Below are positions 44,847-53,528 of a DNA stretch of 64,000 nt, piece after piece. A program made the position numbers and the translations under genes. Source of the DNA: Pleurostoma richardsiae (taxonomy: Eukaryota > Ascomycota > Sordariomycetes > Calosphaeriales > Pleurostomataceae); contig JANBVO010000030.1 in NCBI GenBank assembly GCA_030052745.1, forward strand, positions 186,001 to 250,000. The letters are read 5' to 3'. Under the pieces are notes generated by a model. The model saw only the letters and a program-made list of their open reading frames with translations, searched no databases and had not been told where the DNA came from. How positions within the stretch are numbered: the stretch's first letter is position 1; each line of letters opens with the position of its first letter.

Positions 44847-44951
44847 CTTCGTTATCAGCGCTCCCTCAGACTTGGAGTCTCCGGTTCCTGAGCAAAAGAG
44901 GTGTTTGGACCAAGGGGAAAGCCGATTCTAGGCCGAACGTCGTTCCTCCGA

Positions 44952-44980
44952 CTGTGGGGTACTGTAGGGGTACCCCACAG
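44952..44980. repeat. 11-bp inverted repeat, 7-nt spacer
   Basis: Arms CTGTGGGGTAC (44952-44962) and GTACCCCACAG (44970-44980) are perfect inverted copies around TGTAGGG. They lie about 110 bp upstream of the CoA-transferase start. It could be a protein-binding site or a remnant of a small element. Confidence 0.5.
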
Positions 44981-45034
44981 GTCGGTTGATCCACTAAACA
45001 TCCGCTGGAGGTTAGCGTGTTACCTGTGCCTGCC

Positions 45035-45054
45035 AAGGTACCTGCAGGTACCTT
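45035..45054. repeat. Perfect 20-bp palindrome
   Basis: AAGGTACCTGCAGGTACCTT is exactly its own reverse complement and is built from two GGTACC units around CTGCAG. GGTACC- and GTACCT-containing words recur in the surrounding few hundred bases. Confidence 0.6.
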
Positions 45055-45992
45055 AAATTCTCCTTGACCTCGAATATGTAAGGAGAACCTTCATCACATA
45101 GCTAATACTTTGCTGTTTACAAAGAAGCTCAGGTAGCTTAGCTTATCGGCTAGCTTACACGGGGACCTTGATGTTGATCTTGAAGATGACGTCGGCTTGT
45201 AGATGGCATCTCGGCTCACAATCTTCTTCACCGTCTTGGCCATCACGGAAACGATTAAAAAGGTGTAAACCTACCTCTCTAGCACCCCTGTACGCGTGGT
45301 AAATATAGGGGTCTCTGAGTCGAGGTGGCTTACTCTAGATGTTGAAGCCGCAGACTCGCAATTCGAAGGCCCTTGTACTCCGTACCTGTGCTGTGTCCTA
45401 GCAGCTTGTTGGTCGGCTCCATTGTCTTAGTCATTCCGAAGGGCCAAGAGGGGTCTCGACACTGTCAGTTATGACAGCAGGCACTAGGATCGAGATCGAC
45501 TCGGCTCGCCCATTACTTCTTTTCCTCCTTTCAAGTATCAGACAATGCTGAGCAGCCGAGTAGGACCCATCAAGGTCAAGCATCGTCGAGTCCACGGCTA
45601 AGGTCATTGCCGGGTCCCGGCCGGCACTGCTCCCATTGGTGGATAGCAACATCCGCCAGGTCATGCCATGCCGACACTGTCCAGGAGGTACCTGGCCGTA
45701 CTCCACTGCATTCGACCACGTGACAGGCGACTTGGACGGCATCAGGCTGGCTGTTGAGTCTTATATCCCTATGGACTCGAGCGTCATATACCAGAGCTAC
45801 CTGCAGTTGCGGCTTCGTGTGATAGGCTCTGTTGTTTGAGACACGAACAGGTTGTTGCGACATCGGAAATCCGGATGTACAGGGCAGACGGCAGTTCATG
45901 AGAAGAAAGTTGGGGTTCGACTCCAACGGCAGACTCCAACGGCAGACTCCCAAGGACTGAACATCATCTTTCGTCTAACAGACACATCCGCC

Positions 45993-47405
45993 ATGGCCTC
46001 GTCAACGACTGCAGACAGGATGGTCTCCACGACCGAGCTGAGGCACTCCTTCTCGGTGGCCATGTCCAAGATCTACCAGAATGAGGTCCCTCTGTACTCC
46101 AACCTGCTCCGTCTGGTCTCCTCTGTGAACGAGGCCTTCCTCGACTCGCATCCGTTGATCCGAGAGCAGTTCCGGGTCACACATCAGCTTGAGAGGTTTC
46201 ACTATGAACGCCACGGAGCCATACGCCTGGGGACGGCAGAAGAGATGGCGGCCATGGCACGCTTCTTCGCCCTCATGGGGATGCAGCCGGTCGGATACTA
46301 CGACTTATCCCAACCGCCAGCCAACCTGCCGATCTACGCCACCTGCTTCCGGTGTCTGGACTTGGAGTCGCTGTCGATCAACCCCTTCCGCATGTTCGTC
46401 TCTCTGCTGAGGCCTGAGCTTGTGTCGCCAACCCTGCGGGAGAAGGCGCTCTCCATCTTGTCCAGGCGGGAGATCTTCTCTCCGCGTGCCCTGGAGCTCA
46501 TCTCCTCCGCAGAGGCCCGGGGCGGCCTGCTTGCAAGCGAGGCAGAGGAGTTCATCCAAGAGGGGCTGAAGCCCTTCAAATGGAGCGGCCAAGCGACGGT
46601 CTCCCTCGAGGAGTACCAGGAGCTGCAGGCCGAGAACCCGCTCCTCGCCGACATCGTCGGGTTCCCCGGTCCCCACATCAATCACCTCACCCCACGGACG
46701 CTCGACATTGACGCCGTGCAGAAGGGAATGGAAGAATACCACATCCCCATGAAAGAGATGATCGAGGGCCCGCCGGCGCGGGAGTGTCCCATCCTCCTCA
46801 GACAGACCAGCTTCAAGGCCCTGGAGGAGAAGGTGTACTTCCCCGTGCTCCCGCAGCAAGGCGGCGCGGGCTCGGAGAGGATTCTCGGCAGCCACACGGC
46901 CCGCTTCGGCGAGATCGAGCAGCGCGGCGCGGCGCTGACGGAGAAGGGCCGCGCGCTCTATGACTGGCTTGTCAACAAGGCCTGGACGCAGGGCGTCACG
47001 GCTGCCGACCCTGAAGCCTACAAGGAGGTGTTCAGGCCGTTCCCCGACACGTGGGAGGCACTCAGAGAGCAAGGGCTGGCGTACTTCCGCTACTACCCGG
47101 CGAAGGATGCTGCGAAGCCTCGCAAGGGGGCGAGCATCGAGGAGCTTGTCCGAGAGGGGAAGATCGCCTACGAACCGCTGGTCTACGAGGACTTCCTGCC
47201 CCTGAGCGCGGCTGGAATCTTCCAGAGTAATCTCAGAAGGAGCAGTTCGGGGAGCAGCAAGGCGGCCGCTGACGAAGCCGACGGTGGGAAGGAGTCGCTG
47301 CAAAGGGCTATTGGGAAGAATATCATCAATGAGTTCAGGACATATGAGGAACTGCAGGAGGAGAGCCTAGCGGCTTGCAAGGCTTACTTTGAGATTGAGA
47401 ACTGA
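45993..47405 (+). CDS. DUF1338 / HglS-type 2-oxoadipate dioxygenase/decarboxylase
   Basis: Intronless, 470 aa, with the fold of the vicinal-oxygen-chelate-like DUF1338 family. The first true ATG gives MASSTTADRMVSTTELRHSF. Family marks are QLERFHYERHGAIRLGTAEE, FALMGMQPVGYYDLS, LPIYATCFR, FVSLLRPELV, PGPHINHLTPRTLDID and a late GLAYFRYYPA. The His residues in HYERHGAIR and INHLTPR, plus a downstream Glu, are the expected iron ligands. Bacterial HglS and plant and fungal homologues convert 2-oxoadipate with O2 to D-2-hydroxyglutarate and CO2, using Fe(II). Here the gene sits beside 2-aminomuconate-pathway genes. 2-Oxoadipate is a plausible product of that pathway, which gives this enzyme a natural place in the cluster. 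Confidence 0.9.
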   Translation: MASSTTADRMVSTTELRHSFSVAMSKIYQNEVPLYSNLLRLVSSVNEAFLDSHPLIREQFRVTHQLERFHYERHGAIRLGTAEEMAAMARFFALMGMQPVGYYDLSQPPANLPIYATCFRCLDLESLSINPFRMFVSLLRPELVSPTLREKALSILSRREIFSPRALELISSAEARGGLLASEAEEFIQEGLKPFKWSGQATVSLEEYQELQAENPLLADIVGFPGPHINHLTPRTLDIDAVQKGMEEYHIPMKEMIEGPPARECPILLRQTSFKALEEKVYFPVLPQQGGAGSERILGSHTARFGEIEQRGAALTEKGRALYDWLVNKAWTQGVTAADPEAYKEVFRPFPDTWEALREQGLAYFRYYPAKDAAKPRKGASIEELVREGKIAYEPLVYEDFLPLSAAGIFQSNLRRSSSGSSKAAADEADGGKESLQRAIGKNIINEFRTYEELQEESLAACKAYFEIEN

Positions 47406-47607
47406 GCACGCTCTACTAGCGGAACTTGTTTAATGAGGAATGAATCCATGTTTATCTTAGTCGTCCGGATTGAGTCCGTGTACCTTGTATTTGAGATTGT
47501 CATTAACAAATTCTACACTCTTTACCAAGTCAAGTTTCAGATTCACGTTTCAATGCACGGTGCAGTCTCCTCAAGCCGAGAATACTTCATAATTTGCTTA
47601 ACTCATC

Positions 47608-49240
47608 CTACATGGGAATATGCAGCGTCCTCACAACAGTAAACACCTCCCTGCTGTACTCCCCACCTTCCCGCCCCGTGCCGGAGTTCTTCATCCCCCC
47701 AAAAGGCGTCCCGAGCTCCCGGACGAGCCAGCAGTTCACCCACACCATCCCAGCCTCGATCTGCTCGCCGACGCGCCGCATCCTGGCGCCGTCCTGGGTC
47801 AGCAGCACCGCGGCCAGCCCGTTCGGGTTGTCGTTGGCGAGCTCCACCGCCTCGTCTTCCGTCTCGAACTTGGCGATGGTCACCACCGGCCCGAAGATCT
47901 CCTCCCGCATGACCCGCGACGCCGTCGACACGCCCGTCAGGATCACCGGGTCGATCCAGAGCCCGCCCTCCGGGTCCTCTGGCGGGACAGAGCCCGTGAC
48001 GAAGGTCGCCTTCTCTTCCTCCGCGAGCTGCAGGTAGGACCGGATCTTGCGGTAGTGCGGCAGGGAGACGACGGCGCCGACTCTCTCGCCGCGCTTGAAG
48101 TTCGCGGTCACGTAGGATGTGAACTGCGATACGAACTTGTCGTACATTGTTGACTGCACGTAAATGCGCGATCCACAGAGGCAAATCTGTGTTCAGTAAT
48201 CAGTCAACTGCTGGACGATCTTGAAAGGGCGAACACAAACTTCTCCCTGGTTCTCGAACGCTGCCGTAGCAGCTGTCTGCACCGCCTTGTCCATGTCCAC
48301 ATCATCGAAGACCAGCGTGGGATTCTTCCCGCCGAGCTCCAAAGACACGTGTTTGTAGATCTGCTCTGCGGTATCTTTCCTGATCCTGATGCCCGTCGCC
48401 GTGCCTCCAGTGAAGGACACGCCGCTCACCAGTGGGCTCTTCACCAGGGCCGAGCCCGTATTAGGGCCATCCCCGAACACGATGTTGATGACACCCGGCG
48501 GGATACCAGCCTGCCTAAACACTTCGCACAGTAGGAAGGCAGACATTGACGTCACCTCCGATGGCTTTGCGACAGCTGTGCAGCCGAATGCGAGACACGG
48601 CGCGATCTTCCACGTCAGAAGATAAAGGGGCATGTTCCACGGCGAGATGAGCGCAAACACACCCGCCGGAGAGCGGTGCTCGTACGTCAGTGCCACGCCA
48701 TCGATCATGCGAGCCTTCGTCTCCTGGTGTAGGATGAAAGTCGAGAAGTAGCTACCGTCCGGTCAGCAAACACGCCTCCTGAATATCATTTTCCTAGAGG
48801 GTCCGGACTGACCTGAAGTTCGATACCGCGCGGTCCACCTCCACCCTGGCCCTAGCCAGCGTCTTCCCCTGGTCGATGCTCTCCCACACCGCGAACAGCT
48901 CCCTGTTCTCGCGGATCAGCTGCGCGACCCTCTGCAAGTAGCTCGAGCGCACCGCTGCAGGTGTCTTGCTCCAGGACTTGAAGGCCTGCTTGGCGGCCTG
49001 CAGCGCCTGCTCGACCTCGCCCGGGCTGCTTATCGGCACTTGCGCGAAGACCTTGCCCGTCTTGGGGTTGATCGCTGGCAGGGAGCCTAGGCTCCCCGAT
49101 GATGAGTCGAAGGCGTTTCCCACAAAGTTCTGCATCCCGAGCTCTTGCGACTGGATAAAGGTCTCTGCCTTCTCGAGGGTATCGCTTGCCCATGCATCCC
49201 TGACCGCGGCCGGGCGGCCATCGTCATGCAGGGAGCCCAT
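47608..49240 (-). CDS. 2-aminomuconate-6-semialdehyde dehydrogenase type ALDH
   Basis: NAD(P)-dependent aldehyde dehydrogenase of 505 aa. Minus-strand exons are 49240-48813, 48751-48241 and 48186-47608. Landmarks: FALISPWNMPLYLLTWK with the oxyanion Asn, VAKPSEVTSMSAFLL, the NAD-fold GVSFTGGTATG, HVSLELGGKNPTLVFDD with the general-base Glu, and across the second intron NQGEICLCGSRIYVQ with the catalytic Cys. Then REEIFGPVVTI and VWVNCWLVRELGTPFGGMKN. The CLC-type active site and WVNCWLVRELGTPFGG are characteristic of the ALDH8 / 2-aminomuconate and 2-hydroxymuconate semialdehyde dehydrogenase group. It would oxidise 2-aminomuconate semialdehyde, the product of the ACMS decarboxylase encoded in the same cluster, to 2-aminomuconate. 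Confidence 0.9.
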
Positions 49241-49774
49241 GGTTGTCGATGGCTAGTTAGTTGCTGAACCAAACAGGGACACTTCTCAGTACGATCACAG
49301 CATGAACTCCAAACAAATGACCTATGATGACCTTCTCCTGCGTGATCTTCTTCACCCGGTTGGCTTGTCACTGCAGCGTGCCCTCGCGGGACGCCTGCCG
49401 GTAGTCTGGACAAGTCGGTAATACGGGAGTCAGCTGAGCCATCGGCGATATTGGCACTGTGCATCGGATGCGGTAAGCCGGAATCGGAGATATGCATATC
49501 GTGTCATTGGCCAGAGCGCACCGCGCCGAGCTCCGTTGCGAGCCCGGATAAGGACCGCACAGTACAAGAAGCCATCCGCATACCGTCCTCCGTTTGGCGG
49601 CCCCTCCTGCCGGGACCCGGATCGCCGGGAGGCGGGGCCGATGGAGGAAGTGGCCGCGAGCGGCGCCTCTGGCATCGCCCAGGAGATCGGGTGCTGCTTG
49701 GTACAGTCGCAGCTACAGACACCTACTGCCCTACACACGAAGAAATCGAAGTAACAGTACCGCGAGGCGTGATC
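49241..49774. promoter_or_regulatory. Divergent promoter region, AMSDH-like / hydrolase
   Basis: A 0.5-kb spacer between divergent cluster genes. It contains CCGGGACCCGGATCGCCGGG around 49607-49630, rich in CGG/CCG triplets. A frame continuous with the hydrolase extends upstream but has no plausible start. Confidence 0.4.
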
Positions 49775-50730
49775 ATGGAGGCCATCAAGGCCTCTATTGC
49801 CAAGCACGGCAATGTCTGGTCGCTGCAGACCAACAATGACATGACTGCGCTCTACGAGCCACTGCATGCAGCGCGGGCATCATTGTTCGCGGACACGGTC
49901 AGCGTGGAGAAGGGCCTCAAGTATGGCCCCCATGAGCGGCACCGGCTGGACGTTTACAAGCCCACGGCGGCGGCAAGCGAGCCGCTGCCGGTGGTCGTGT
50001 TCTTCCACGGAGGGGGCTTCACGGCGGGCGACAATGACATAACGCCATCCATGCATGGCAATATCGGTGAGACTTCCGATGCTTTTCGACCCATGAGGAC
50101 ATCATTACTTACACCGCTGTGGGGAATTACTTCGCGAGCAACGGCTGCGTGTGCTTCCTGGGCACTTACCGCCTGCTGCCGGAGGCCCGGTACCCATCCG
50201 GCGGCGAGGACACGACCGCGGCGCTGAAGTGGGTGCAGGACAACGCCGCTCAGTACGGCGGCGATAGCAGCAGGATCACGGCGGTCGGGCAGTCGGCGGG
50301 CGGCGCGCACCTCGCCAACGCGGCCTTCAGCGGGCTCATGAAGGCGGCCGGCGTCGGCCTGCGGGGCCTCGTGCTGCTCAGCCCGCCGCTGTCCTACGAC
50401 CTGCGGCAGGAGCGGCGGCGGAAGAACATGTTCACGTACCACGGCACCGAGTCGGAGGAGGAAGTCATGGGCAAGACGGGCGTGGCGGTGTTCAGGGGCG
50501 CGGAGAAGGCGGACCTGGAGGGGCTGAACCTGCTGCTGCAGGTCGCGGAGCTGGACTCGAACGAGATCGTGGACGGCAACCTGGCGTTTGTGGCCGAGTA
50601 CAGGAAGAAGTTCAGCAGGATGCCGCTGTTCGAGGTCATGCCGGGCCATAACCACATCTCGAACACGCTGGCGATCGGGCTGCCGGGTGATACGGTTGGC
50701 AGGCGGATTCTGGAGTTTGCTACTCAGTAG
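49775..50730 (+). CDS. Alpha/beta hydrolase (HSL/arylformamidase-like), splice acceptor not canonical
   Basis: Predicted 299 aa if exons 49775-50066 and 50123-50730 are joined. The oxyanion-hole motif is VVVFFHGGGFTAGDND. Across the junction the family sequence HGNIG-NYFASNG is restored. The nucleophile elbow is ITAVGQSAGGAHLAN and the C-terminal His lies in EVMPGHNHIS. This is the HGGG-type esterase fold used by acetyl-esterases and kynurenine formamidases. The intron starts with a normal GTGAGA donor, and CTTAC lies near the 3' end like a branch site. The bases before exon 2 are GG at 50121-50122, not AG, and no AG nearby gives the right phase. The gene may be mis-spliced, use a rare GT-GG intron, or contain a sequencing error. 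In the cluster it could release an aromatic amine from an amide or formamide, by inference. Confidence 0.75.
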
Positions 50731-51189
50731 AAGCAAGTCAGGCTGCACGGTGGCTGCACAGCACGTCTCAGCTTTTTGCTCAGTGTCAATCAACATCGTC
50801 TCAGAGTCAGAGCTAGCAGACTCTCCATCGCTGAAGCTCGTCCTATTCAAGGTACCTCAGGTAATGAATCGAGTGCCCGTAGTTCGGCGGGGCGTGTCTA
50901 GCGCAATGGACGGTGCGAGATCGGCTTCCGCGTCGGGCGTGCCGAGAGTGAGATTTCCGGCGCTTCGGCACGATGCCGAAGCGGTGCACACGGGAAGGGC
51001 ATGGAAGCAGATCCCGATGCTGTTAAAACAAGACAATTACAGTTTTTACTCCCTGGCCTATTCAAGCAAAAGTAAGAGAAGAAACATCTGTATACAATCA
51101 TTGGCTCAATCACACACACTCTCTCTCCCAAACATCACGTTTGCTCTGCTCATCTCCCAAAGACACACCCCTCATCTCCGCAAGACACA
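50731..51189. promoter_or_regulatory. Upstream region of the deaminase gene
   Basis: It holds a perfect inverted repeat CTTCGGCA-CGA-TGCCGAAG (50963-50981), containing CGG-N7-CCG, about 210 bp before the start codon. A CT-rich leader (CACACACTCTCTCTCCC) lies just upstream of the gene. Confidence 0.5.
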
Positions 51190-51663
51190 ATGGCAGCATC
51201 CCCCAACGGCACACCCTACCTGCTCCCCGCAACCGCGGCCCAGGGCCTCGCCAACTACCCGCACGCGCGCATCGTGCCGGGCACCCAGAAGACCATCTAC
51301 GTCTCCGGCACCTCCTCGCGCCGCGGCGACGGCACCTACGCCGGCTGCGTGACCGACGAGAACGGCAAGCACACCCTGGACATCCGGGAGCAGACCGCGG
51401 CCGTGCTGCAGAACATCGGGACCGTCATCAAGGGGGCGACGGGCGGCGCGGCGGGCCTGGAGAGCGTGGTCGACGCGACGGTGTTCCTGACCGACATGAA
51501 GGACTACGCGGGCATGAACGCGGAGTGGAACAAGGTCTGGGCGGACAAGGCGGTGGCGCCGGCGCGGACGTGCGTGCAGGTCGCGGCGCTGCCGAATGAG
51601 AGGCTCAACGTCGAGATCAAGGTCATTGCGCTGTACTCGGAGGCTGCGGTCGGGAAGCTGTGA
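51190..51663 (+). CDS. RidA-family 2-aminomuconate deaminase-like protein
   Basis: Intronless, 157 aa, close to the usual 130-150 aa of the YjgF/YER057c/UK114 (RidA) family. Recognisable parts: FASN-like start replaced by NYPHARIVPGTQKTIYVSG, GGAAGLESVVDATVFLTDM, YAGMNAEWNKVW and the C-terminal signature APARTCVQVAALPNERLNVE, with the conserved Arg that binds the substrate carboxylate. Bacterial 2-aminomuconate deaminases (AmnD, NbaF) belong to this family. Ordinary RidA proteins instead clear enamine/imine intermediates. An AMSDH-like gene, ACMS decarboxylase and 3-hydroxyanthranilate dioxygenase in the same cluster favour the 2-aminomuconate deaminase assignment. Trimeric cytosolic enzyme expected. 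Confidence 0.85.
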   Translation: MAASPNGTPYLLPATAAQGLANYPHARIVPGTQKTIYVSGTSSRRGDGTYAGCVTDENGKHTLDIREQTAAVLQNIGTVIKGATGGAAGLESVVDATVFLTDMKDYAGMNAEWNKVWADKAVAPARTCVQVAALPNERLNVEIKVIALYSEAAVGKL

Positions 51664-51766
51664 GGGAAAGGAGGAAGAGAATGAAAAGGGTGAAAATGAG
51701 GATGGAAAGGTTTAGTTCAGTCTCGTATAAGCGCAACAAGATTCCATTTCCGGGGCTGCCTATTGC

Positions 51767-52738
51767 CTATATCTTGACCACAAGCTTGCCGATCGTCTTC
51801 CTGCCCACAAGATCGTCCTGTGCCTTGCCGACATCCGACAGGCTGTACTCGCCGCCAATGGTGACCTTGACCGACCCCTTCGCAACTAGGTCCAGCAGCT
51901 CCGTGCTCCTCGTCACGAACTCCTCCCGTGTGGCGATGTAGTTGCCCAGCGTCGGCCGCACCAGCTTGATGTTCTTCTTGCTCAGGTCCAGCGGCCGGAT
52001 GGAGTCGATGGCGCCGCTCGAGTTGCCGAACGTGACGAAGGTGCCCTTGCGCCGCGTCATGTTCATGTCCGCCTGGACCGTGGCCTTCCCGATGCCCGAG
52101 AACACCGCGTGGCAACCCAGGCCGCCCGTGATCCGCGAGACCTCCTCCTCGACATTGTGCGTCGAGTAGTTGATCACGTAGTCGCAACCATGTGCCTTGG
52201 CGACCTCGACCTTCTCCGGCGTCGACGTCGTGCCGATGACCGTCGCCCCCAGCGCCTTGCACATCTGCACCAGCAGCCCGCCCGTGCCGCCCGCCGCCGC
52301 CTGCACCAGCGCGACCTCGCCGGCCTTGAGCTCGTGCGCGTCCCGCGCCAGCGTCCACGCCGTCAGGCCCTGCAGCACGATGGCGGCGCCGTCCCGCGTG
52401 GAGACCCCCTCGGGCAGCTTGAGCACCGTCTTGGCGTCGGCGGCCATGTACTCGGCCGCGGAGGCCGGCGCGAACACGGCGACCCGGTCGCCCACGCCGA
52501 GGCCGTACTCGGCGGGGACGGCGCCGCCGCCCGCCTCGATGACGCCGGCGCCCTCGCGGCCGGTCGTGCAGGGCAGGGCGGTGGGGTACAGCCCGGACCT
52601 GACGTAGGTGTCGACGAAGTTGACGCCGGCGTACTCGACTTTGATGAGCACCTCGTTCGGCTTGGGCGAGGGCTTGGGGATGTCGACGAGCTTGAGCACC
52701 TCCGAGCCGCCGTGCTCGGTGAACTGGACGGCCTTCAT
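51767..52738 (-). CDS. Zeta-crystallin-type NADPH:quinone oxidoreductase / ene-reductase
   Basis: Intronless, 323 aa, zinc-free MDR enzyme. The start MKAVQFTEHGGSEVLKL is typical. Then VLIKVEYAGVNFVDTYVRSG, PCTTGREGAGVIEAGG, VALVQAAAGGTGGLLVQMCK (NADPH-binding AxxGxxG), VIGTTSTPEKVEVAKAHGCD and VINYSTHN. The end is GRKTIGKLVVK. Family members reduce quinones or activated C=C bonds using NADPH. It is divergent from the FAD monooxygenase and lies next to the RidA deaminase. A tempting role is reduction of the unsaturated 2-oxo acid or aminomuconate toward 2-oxoadipate, the missing step between the deaminase and the DUF1338 enzyme. That assignment is inference. Quinone detoxification is the simpler alternative. 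Confidence 0.92.
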   Translation of the reverse strand: MKAVQFTEHGGSEVLKLVDIPKPSPKPNEVLIKVEYAGVNFVDTYVRSGLYPTALPCTTGREGAGVIEAGGGAVPAEYGLGVGDRVAVFAPASAAEYMAADAKTVLKLPEGVSTRDGAAIVLQGLTAWTLARDAHELKAGEVALVQAAAGGTGGLLVQMCKALGATVIGTTSTPEKVEVAKAHGCDYVINYSTHNVEEEVSRITGGLGCHAVFSGIGKATVQADMNMTRRKGTFVTFGNSSGAIDSIRPLDLSKKNIKLVRPTLGNYIATREEFVTRSTELLDLVAKGSVKVTIGGEYSLSDVGKAQDDLVGRKTIGKLVVKI

Positions 52739-53528
52739 TTTGGGCGAACGAATGTCAGGCTCCTAAGATTCTGCAACACACTCCGAGAGAAGCAGTAAGA
52801 TCACGAGTCTCCTGGGCAAGCAACTCGAGCCTTCATGTCGCCCCCTTTCTGCTAGAAAACCTGCGGGTGCTAGTGAGGCCGGCCGACGAGCGGCCCCTCA
52901 GGGCCATGAGGGGCAGAGCTTCCGGGAGAGCTTCCCCATCCGTATATCCGATGTCGAATAACTAATCCGGCGGCACTATCACCCGCGTTGCGTTGACGTC
53001 CCGTATTGAACTGTACAGACTTAGCATCGGTGCATCAAGACCGTCTTCGCACTGGTTCCCTACAGTACGGGGGTACCTCATCTTGAGATCTCGGGTAATG
53101 CACCTCGCTCTGCACACGGTACGGAATGGGGAATGAGGACCCAACCGGTGCGGCCCGCTGGTAGTCAAAGAGGGAGGGGATGTCAGCGATTTGGCTGCAG
53201 CACAGGATTGGCCGGATACGCCGATCCGGACTTCCTCCAATCAACGTCCGGCGGTTTCCCCTCCAACTCTCTGGACGCCTCGGAGGTCTTCACGATAGGC
53301 ACCGGCGACTGATAGCGGCCGGTCCGGACCAAAGACGCAAAGTGGTCCCTGGCAAGACTAGCCGGTACGAGGTATGAAGTGAAGCCTGTCGGGTCTTGAC
53401 GATGCTGCTTTCGACTTCGACGAGTCTCGCTTGAAAAGGCTCACAGCAAGTTAGATCTCACCGTCGTGCCGCTTTCGACAGTCTGTGATCAGCCAGCCAT
53501 TCAGTCTCTTGCCCAAGGTGTCGATATC
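52739..53528. promoter_or_regulatory. Divergent promoter, reductase / FAD monooxygenase
   Basis: It contains the inverted repeat CCGGAT-ACGCCG-ATCCGG at 53212-53229, and further CCGG-rich words at 53318-53330. These resemble paired Zn2Cys6 half-sites. No coding feature was seen. Confidence 0.45.

Larger units (their letters stand above)
44847..45992. promoter_or_regulatory. Divergent intergenic region with palindromes and a tandem repeat
   Basis: It separates the CoA-transferase and DUF1338 genes. It contains an 11-bp inverted repeat (44952-44980), a perfect 20-bp palindrome (45035-45054) and, close to the DUF1338 start, 2.5 copies of the 13-mer GACTCCAACGGCA (45919-45950). At more than 1.1 kb it is longer than the other divergent spacers in the cluster. 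Confidence 0.5.

Noticed and set aside
46305-47303. 332-codon leftward open frame opposite the DUF1338 gene
   Set aside because: Antisense shadow; the rightward frame has clear family motifs.
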